DNA of 6,356 bases from Cellulomonas sp. (GTDB taxonomy: Bacteria > Actinomycetota > Actinomycetes > Actinomycetales > Cellulomonadaceae), in contig DAIDJQ010000165.1 in assembly GCA_027451305.1 (NCBI GenBank), positions 1 through 6,356 on the forward strand, in the 5' to 3' direction. Shown here piece by piece: positions 1 to 6,356 of this stretch. The notes under the pieces were generated by a model. It ran no database searches. It was not told where the DNA came from and saw only the letters and a program-made list of their open reading frames with translations. The number at the start of each line of letters is the position of its first letter. Position 1 is the stretch's first letter. The translations under genes and the position numbers were made by a program.

Positions 1-1
1 T

Positions 2-223
2 CGTGCCGCCGTGCTGGTCGCCGGCTTCGAGGTCCCGCACCTGCACCTGCACGTCCTTCCGGCCTGGGACGAGCGCAGCCTCTCGTTCACCAACGCCAGG
101 ACGGACGTGCCGGCGGAGCAGCTGGACGCAGCGGCCGAGGCACTGCGCAGCGGGCTGCGCGCAGCGGGGCACGGCGCGCACGTGCCGGTACGCCTCGGGT
201 CACCCACGCTGGGCGTGTCCTAG
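2..223 (+). CDS. HIT-family protein, C-terminal part (partial at window start)
   Basis: The reading frame is open from the window edge and ends at TAG 221-223, so only the last 73 residues are present. At 38-61 it encodes HLHLHVLP, the histidine-triad signature HxHxHxx, in which the middle histidine is the nucleotidyl-accepting nucleophile in this superfamily. Before it lies a hydrophobic strand (AAVLVAGFEVP), also typical of the family. HIT proteins are small cytosolic nucleotide-phosphoramidate or dinucleotide hydrolases or transferases. The tail after the motif is about 53 residues and contains an Ala/Leu-rich helix (AEQLDAAAEALRSGL), consistent with an Hint/HIT-like protein rather than a large fusion. 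The exact substrate cannot be told from this fragment. Two hairpins downstream (253-269 and 376-409) could end its transcript. The family is secure; the subgroup is unknown. Confidence 0.88.
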   Translation, partial: RAAVLVAGFEVPHLHLHVLPAWDERSLSFTNARTDVPAEQLDAAAEALRSGLRAAGHGAHVPVRLGSPTLGVS

Positions 224-252
224 CGCCCCGCGTCCGGGCCGTCGGTCCCAGA

Positions 253-269
253 GTCGGCGCGCGGCCGAC
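253..269 (+). terminator. small GC-rich hairpin after the HIT gene
   Basis: GTCGGC (253-258) pairs with GCCGAC (264-269) around a 5-base loop, about 30 bases after the HIT stop. There is no T-run, so it is a weak terminator candidate. Such short stems are common by chance in DNA this GC-rich. Confidence 0.3.
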
Positions 270-375
270 GACGACGGAGGTTGATCGTCCCGTCCCGTGC
301 CCCCACCCACGGTGTCACCGCGGGCTGCGGGGCGCATCCGGGCCGAGCCGGGCACCGACCGGGGCCGGGCGTTGT

Positions 376-409
376 GACGCCCCGTCCCCGGCTACGGAGA
401 CGGGGCGTC
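376..409 (+). terminator. 11-bp perfect stem-loop, probable terminator of the HIT transcript
   Basis: GACGCCCCGTC (376-386) is exactly complementary to GACGGGGCGTC (399-409), with a 12-base loop between. It has no T-tract, as is usual for intrinsic terminators in high-GC actinobacteria. It lies about 150 bases after the HIT stop, rather far, and being symmetrical it could work in either direction. An alternative is an operator or an RNA structure with another role. Confidence 0.5.
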
Positions 410-721
410 CACGGGAGGCGTCTCGCCGGCACGAGACGTGGCGCGCTCCTGCACCCTGATGGGCGGCCCGGCTCTCGCCGCGACCCTCGACCCTTGACTC
501 TCGAGCGTGAACCGGCACCCGCACCCGGCCCGCCTCTTTTCTAGCACCGCGCGCCCGGTCGTGCATAGGGAACGTCCTGTGAGAACCAAGAGATCTCCAT
601 GGCCGCGTCACGGGCCCCCAGCCCGCGCGCCGTGGTCCGTGGCGCGCCGACCGGTTCCGAGGCGCGCCCCGACGCGCCCGGAGCCGGTCCCGAAAGCCGC
701 CCGGTGTCCGCCCAGTGAGAC

Positions 722-736
722 CAGCGCAGTGCGCTG
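722..736. promoter_or_regulatory. 15-bp palindrome upstream of the promoter, possible operator
   Basis: CAGCGCAGTGCGCTG has 7-base arms flanking a central G and is a perfect inverted repeat. It ends 33 bases before the presumed -35 box at 770, a position suited to an activator or repressor site. No regulator family is recognised from the sequence, and a chance occurrence in GC-rich DNA is possible. Confidence 0.3.
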
Positions 737-769
737 ACCTGCAGTTTCGCCGCCAAGCCCGAAGGTCCC

Positions 770-798
770 ATGACCCGCTGGCCATGCGGTCGTAGCGT
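770..798 (+). promoter_or_regulatory. probable housekeeping promoter of the DUF4914 gene
   Basis: ATGACC (770-775, four of six matches to TTGACA) and TAGCGT (793-798, matching the actinobacterial TANNNT -10 pattern) are separated by 17 bp, the optimal spacing. Transcription would begin near 805, giving a leader of about 107 bases before the GTG at 912. This is the best -35/-10 pair I see in the stretch. Confidence 0.5.
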
Positions 799-820
799 CC
801 GGGCAAAGCGCGTGGCGATG

Positions 821-863
821 CCGGGCTCACCCCGGAGCGACGTCGTCAGCCCCGGTGCGGGGC
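821..863 (+). other. two short hairpins in the presumed 5' leader
   Basis: CCGGG/CCCGG (821-825 and 831-835, loop CTCAC) is followed by GCCCCG/CGGGGC (849-854 and 858-863, three-base loop). Both would lie in the leader RNA if transcription starts near 805. They do not match a riboswitch consensus that I know, and both stems are short. They may be incidental. Confidence 0.25.
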
Positions 864-900
864 GGCAGCCGCCGTCGACCGCCCGGACGCCTTTCCGATG

Positions 901-906
901 AAGGAG
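901..906 (+). promoter_or_regulatory. Shine-Dalgarno site deciding the GTG start at 912
   Basis: AAGGAG lies 5 bases upstream of GTG 912 and is the only strong ribosome site near the 5' end of this frame. It excludes upstream in-frame starts such as GTG 855. Confidence 0.75.
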
Positions 907-911
907 CTGCC

Positions 912-2822
912 GTGAGCGTCACCACGTCCGCATCCCTGGCTGCCGTCGCCCTGCCCGACGGGGTCCGCGCCGCTCTGGAAGCGAGCCCCCGTCTGATCGT
1001 GCCGGAGAGCCGTGCCGAGCTGTACGAGCTCGCACTCGGCCCCGCGGGCGGCCCCAGCTTCACGGTCGACTACGACGTGAACGGGACCCCCTACGCGGAG
1101 GCGACCGTGACGCGCTGCCGCAACGGCATCGCCGTCAACTACCTCGAGGACTACATGCGCCGGCGCGACCCGGACTGCATGCGGATCGCCGACGACCTCC
1201 CGACGGACAAGCCGCGCTACCGCGACGTGTTCGGGGAGGCCTTCGCACCGGTGAAGTCCGACACCCTGGAGTGGCTCGGCACCCAGGAGCTCGTCGTCGT
1301 CCCGTTCAAGGCGGGCGGCCCGGTCTACGGCTACCCCTCCCTCGCGATCGTCCCGGCCAACGCCGCGTTCTTCGCGCTCGTGCTCGTGGACCTGCAGGGC
1401 TGGGTGACGTTCGACGAGATCGGGCCGTTCACCCCCCGCTCGATCCTGTACGTCGCCCCCCCGTTCCGGCACACCCAGTTCGACGGGCGGCAGGTTGTGG
1501 TGCACGACCGGACGGACACGCTGCACGAGGTGTTCGCGTACAACCTGTACCCGGGGCCGAGCGCGAAGAAGGGCGTGTTCTCCGTCCTGCTCGACATCGG
1601 CGAGCACGAGGACTGGATCACGGCCCACGCGTCGTCGGTGAAGGTCACCACGCCGTACGAGAACGAGACCGTGATCATGCACGAGGGCGCCTCGGGCGGC
1701 GGGAAGTCCGAGATGTGCCAGGAGATCCGTCGCGAGGACGACGGCCGCATCCTCGTCGGCACCAACGTCGTCCGTAACGAGCCCTACCACATCACCCTCG
1801 GTGAGACGAGCGCCCTGGCCCCCGTCACCGACGACATGACGCTGTGCCACCCGTCGATCCAGAAGGGCGACCACCGCCTCGTCGTCGCGGACGCCGAGGC
1901 CGGCTGGTTCGTCCGGGTCGACAACCTGACCAGCTACGGCGAGGACCCCGCGTTCGAGCGTGCCGTGATCGAGCCGCAGGAGCCGCTCGTCTTCCTGTCG
2001 ATCGACGGCGTGGCCGACGCGACAGCGCTGCCGTGGGAGCACACCCTCGACTCCAGCGGCAAGCGGTGCCCCAACCCGCGCGTGGTGATCCCCCGCCAGT
2101 TCATCAAGAACGTGGTGAGCGAGCCGAAGAGCGTCGACGTGCGCACCTTCGGCGTCCGGATGCCCCTCTGCACCCGGGAGAAGCCCACCTACGGGATCAT
2201 GGGGATGATGCACATCGTCCCGCCGTCGCTGGCGTGGGTGTGGCGCCTGATCGCCCCCCGGGGGGACAAGAACCCGTCCATCGGCGAGAGCGCCAAGGAG
2301 AAGTCTGCGATCTCGCACGGCGGCATGGTCGCCGAGGGAGTCGGCTCGTACTGGCCGTTCTCGACGGGCACCAAGGTCGGCTCGGCCAACCTGCTGCTGC
2401 GCCAGATCGTCGAGATGGACCACACGCGCTACGTGCTCACGCCGAACCAGCACATCGGCGCCTACAAGGTGGGCTTCGCAGCCGAGTGGCTGGCGCGCGA
2501 GTACCTCGCCCGCCGCGGTGGCGGCCGCATCGGCAAGGACCAGCTCGAGCCGGCCCGCTGCGCGCTCTTCGGCTACCGACCGCTGGAGATCAAGATCGAC
2601 GGCCAGCAGATCCGGCCCACGCTGCTCACGCCCGAGTCCCAGTCCCAGGTCGGGGTCGAGGCGTACGACGAGGGCGCCGCGATCCTCACCGGCTTCTTCA
2701 AGTCCGAGCTCGAGCAGTTCCTCACCGACGACCTCGACCCGCTGGGCCGTCAGATCATCGACCTGGTGCTGAGCGACGCCTCTGTGGCCGAGTACGAGGC
2801 CGTCACGCCGCTCTACATCTGA
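912..2822 (+). CDS. DUF4914-family protein, PEPCK/HPr-kinase-like P-loop protein of unknown function
   Basis: A 636-residue protein, close to the roughly 630 residues I recall for DUF4914 proteins of Bacteroides and other bacteria. The GTG at 912 is chosen because AAGGAG (901-906) sits 5 bases before it; the frame remains open back to 855 but without a ribosome site. No signal peptide or membrane segment is visible, so it is probably cytosolic. Key features: a conserved N-terminal half with YMRRRDPDC and APPFRHTQFDG; a P-loop GASGGGKSE (from residue 259, Lys265); an acidic VTDDM motif (Asp307-Asp308) where PEP carboxykinases carry their second metal-binding motif; and NPRVVIPRQF (Arg390), resembling the NTRVSYP region of ATP-type PEP carboxykinase. 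Its C-terminal part has PTYGIMGMMH and YWPFSTG. By family knowledge these resemble the PEPCK/HPr kinase fold, implying a phosphoryl-transfer role; the reaction and substrate are unknown to me. It has its own promoter and terminator. Codon use is like its neighbours. I am fairly sure of the family and unsure of the activity. Confidence 0.85.
   Translation: MSVTTSASLAAVALPDGVRAALEASPRLIVPESRAELYELALGPAGGPSFTVDYDVNGTPYAEATVTRCRNGIAVNYLEDYMRRRDPDCMRIADDLPTDKPRYRDVFGEAFAPVKSDTLEWLGTQELVVVPFKAGGPVYGYPSLAIVPANAAFFALVLVDLQGWVTFDEIGPFTPRSILYVAPPFRHTQFDGRQVVVHDRTDTLHEVFAYNLYPGPSAKKGVFSVLLDIGEHEDWITAHASSVKVTTPYENETVIMHEGASGGGKSEMCQEIRREDDGRILVGTNVVRNEPYHITLGETSALAPVTDDMTLCHPSIQKGDHRLVVADAEAGWFVRVDNLTSYGEDPAFERAVIEPQEPLVFLSIDGVADATALPWEHTLDSSGKRCPNPRVVIPRQFIKNVVSEPKSVDVRTFGVRMPLCTREKPTYGIMGMMHIVPPSLAWVWRLIAPRGDKNPSIGESAKEKSAISHGGMVAEGVGSYWPFSTGTKVGSANLLLRQIVEMDHTRYVLTPNQHIGAYKVGFAAEWLAREYLARRGGGRIGKDQLEPARCALFGYRPLEIKIDGQQIRPTLLTPESQSQVGVEAYDEGAAILTGFFKSELEQFLTDDLDPLGRQIIDLVLSDASVAEYEAVTPLYI
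1686..1709 (+). other. P-loop (Walker A) of the DUF4914 protein
   Basis: The codons for GASGGGKS match the GxxGxGKS/T nucleotide- or pyrophosphate-binding loop. In PEP carboxykinase the equivalent is GLSGTGKT. The Lys (codon 1704-1706, residue 265) would contact the donor phosphates. Confidence 0.8.
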
Positions 2823-2853
2823 GGACCGCCCCCGCACGACGGGCCGGCGTGAC

Positions 2854-2896
2854 GAGCGGGACGGCCGCATCCCACCCGGGTGCGGCCGTCCCGCTC
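2854..2896 (+). terminator. 16-bp perfect stem-loop terminator of the DUF4914 gene
   Basis: GAGCGGGACGGCCGCA (2854-2869) pairs without mismatch with TGCGGCCGTCCCGCTC (2881-2896). The 11-base interval can add three more C-G pairs. It starts 31 bases after the TGA at 2820-2822. There is no T-tract, in keeping with high-GC actinobacteria. It indicates that the DUF4914 and pyrophosphatase genes are mostly transcribed separately. Confidence 0.8.
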
Positions 2897-3201
2897 ACCC
2901 GTGCCCGGTCGCGAGCCAGGACCGCCGCAGGCGGACGCCGGCGCACCAGGGCGGGCCGCCTTGGGCGGTCGGTGGTCCGACCCGCCGTCGCGGAGATGAC
3001 GGCGACACCCCAGGACGCCCTGCCCCGACGCCGTCTGCGGCCCCAACGCCTCGAGCACGGCTCGGGTCCCGGGCTCGCCGAGGAGTCGCGGACCTGCCGG
3101 GTCGGGCCCTGACGCAGCGCTGACCGCACCGTCCGGAGGTGCCTCCCGACGTGCGAAGACGCCTGGGCCGTAGGTCACGCCCGCTCGTGGCGGCCCCCTC
3201 C

Positions 3202-3207
3202 TAGCGT
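3202..3207 (+). promoter_or_regulatory. possible -10 box of the pyrophosphatase gene
   Basis: TAGCGT is identical to the -10 hexamer proposed for the DUF4914 gene at 793-798. No good -35 is found at 16-19 bp (the nearest partial match, GTCACG at 3174-3179, is 22 bp away). If used, transcription would begin near 3214, downstream of GTG 3206, and this would favour GTG 3248 as the start codon. Confidence 0.33.
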
Positions 3208-3247
3208 GGAGAACGACAGCAACGACGCTCTCTCCTGGGATCGGACC

Positions 3248-5970
<2,723 letters not shown>

Positions 5971-5974
<4 letters not shown>

Positions 5975-6356
5975 TCTCCAAGGTCGCCATCAAGCACGAC
6001 GCGGCGCTGGTGGACGGCACCGGTCACGTCGTCGGCCATGACGCGGGGTCCACGCTGGTGCGGCGTCTGCTGCGGGTGTTCCCCGGCTCCGAGCTGATCG
6101 GGCCCGGCCCCCGCCGGTGCGCAGGGTTCGACCTCATCCCGCTGGAGTTCGTGGACCCCGTGACCACGGTCGTCATCAGCATGGACGTCTTGGACTCGGT
6201 CGATGTGTGGCGCACCCTGCGCCCGGCCGGCGCCGAGCCCCGGCTGATGAACTTCCTCTGGTGGCCCACCACCACCTATCCGCACCCGGTGGAGCAGGCC
6301 GCGCTGGCCCTGTCCTGCGCGCTGTTCCCCACCTTCGCCAACTCCGAGCGCACCGC
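5971..6356 (+). CDS. probable glycosyltransferase, N-terminal part (partial at window end)
   Basis: ATG 5971 overlaps the pyrophosphatase TGA as ATGA, and the frame stays open to the window edge (128 residues plus two bases). The product starts MISKVAIKHDAALVDGTGH and continues with GSELIGPGPRRCAGFDLIPLEFVD, VVISMDVLDSVDVW, LMNFLWWP and FPTFANSERTA. Alternating hydrophobic strands and the NSERTA segment (where GT-B enzymes often have a conserved N/S-R-T element after a Rossmann strand) suggest the acceptor-side half of a GT4-like glycosyltransferase. No signal peptide is seen. The catalytic C-terminal half is outside the window, so the donor sugar and even the activity remain unconfirmed. No good Shine-Dalgarno sequence precedes the ATG, so translation is probably coupled to the pyrophosphatase gene. 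The coding call is firm; the function is tentative. Confidence 0.7.

Larger units (their letters stand above)
224..911. other. 688-bp stretch without a convincing gene
   Basis: Between the HIT stop and the DUF4914 start I find no reading frame with a ribosome binding site and convincing protein features. Visible structure: GC-rich hairpins at 253-269 and 376-409, two copies of the palindrome GGCGCGCC 20 bp apart (641-648, 661-668), a 15-bp palindrome at 722-736, a promoter candidate at 770-798, and two short hairpins in the presumed leader (821-835, 849-863). A 39-codon frame at 599-718 exists but is Ala/Pro/Arg-rich and has no clear Shine-Dalgarno sequence. The length is generous for actinobacterial intergenic DNA and suggests a regulated upstream region. 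Confidence 0.6.
2823..3247. other. 425-bp spacer between DUF4914 and pyrophosphatase genes
   Basis: It holds a strong terminator hairpin (2854-2896), a small 6-bp hairpin GGTCGG/CCGACC (2967-2972 and 2977-2982, loop TGGT) and a weak promoter candidate near 3202. Frames open across it on both strands are continuations of antisense or out-of-frame shadows and show no protein family features. No fluoride riboswitch, which often precedes pyrophosphatase or fluoride-resistance genes, is seen. Confidence 0.6.

Noticed and set aside
281..544. TTG-started + frame preceded by GGAGG
   Set aside because: The GGAGG touches the TTG with no spacer, the product is Arg/Pro/Gly-rich without recognisable features, and the frame runs through the hairpin at 376-409.
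494..547. TTGACT at 494-499 as a -35 box
   Set aside because: No TANNNT hexamer lies at 16-19 bp; the nearest TA-containing hexamer (542-547) is more than 40 bp away.
846..2870. Long minus-strand open frame opposite the DUF4914 gene
   Set aside because: It is antisense to a well-supported gene, rich in Asp/Arg/Val/His repeats typical of reverse-complement shadows in GC-rich DNA, and runs through the terminator hairpin.
2803..3129. Minus-strand frame of 108 codons in the DUF4914-pyrophosphatase spacer
   Set aside because: It spans the 16-bp terminator hairpin and the end of the DUF4914 gene; the product is Arg/Ala-rich and resembles no family I know.
3120..3247. Fluoride riboswitch upstream of the pyrophosphatase
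   Set aside because: Such a switch would fit the gene, but the conserved GGNGAUGG...UNCNCC-type core is not present in the leader.
3206..3247. GTG 3206 as the pyrophosphatase start
   Set aside because: No ribosome site precedes it, and it overlaps a possible -10 box. GTG 3248 has a weak GGGA at suitable spacing and still retains the whole signal sequence. It cannot be fully excluded.

Overview
The window is very GC-rich DNA whose genes use almost only G- or C-ending codons, with a GTG start on both full-length genes and TANNNT-type -10 boxes. This points to a high-GC actinobacterium. The membrane pyrophosphatase resembles a divergent subfamily whose known actinobacterial member is from Cellulomonas fimi, so a Cellulomonas-like member of Micrococcales is my best but unproven guess.

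Layout, all genes on the + strand: (1) the 3' end of a HIT-family protein gene (to 223), ending just after its HxHxHxx motif; (2) a gene-poor stretch (224-911) with two hairpins behind the HIT gene, a 15-bp palindrome and a good promoter candidate; (3) a 636-residue DUF4914-family protein (912-2822), which carries a P-loop and further motifs resembling PEP carboxykinase / HPr kinase-type enzymes; (4) a perfect 16-bp terminator hairpin and an otherwise empty spacer (2823-3247); (5) a 908-residue membrane-bound proton-pumping pyrophosphatase (hppA-like, 3248-5974) with a lipoprotein-type signal sequence at its N-terminus and an extra hydrophilic C-terminal tail; (6) the start of a probable glycosyltransferase gene (5971 to the window edge), overlapping the pyrophosphatase stop as ATGA.

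The pyrophosphatase hydrolyses PPi and moves H+ across the membrane, and the downstream gene is probably translationally coupled to it. The DUF4914 gene is a separate transcription unit by its own promoter and terminator, but it belongs to a fold class in which PPi is a known phosphate donor or product. A PPi-centred relationship between the two is therefore a hypothesis worth testing, not something the sequence proves. No mobile element, CRISPR array, tRNA or rRNA was seen.
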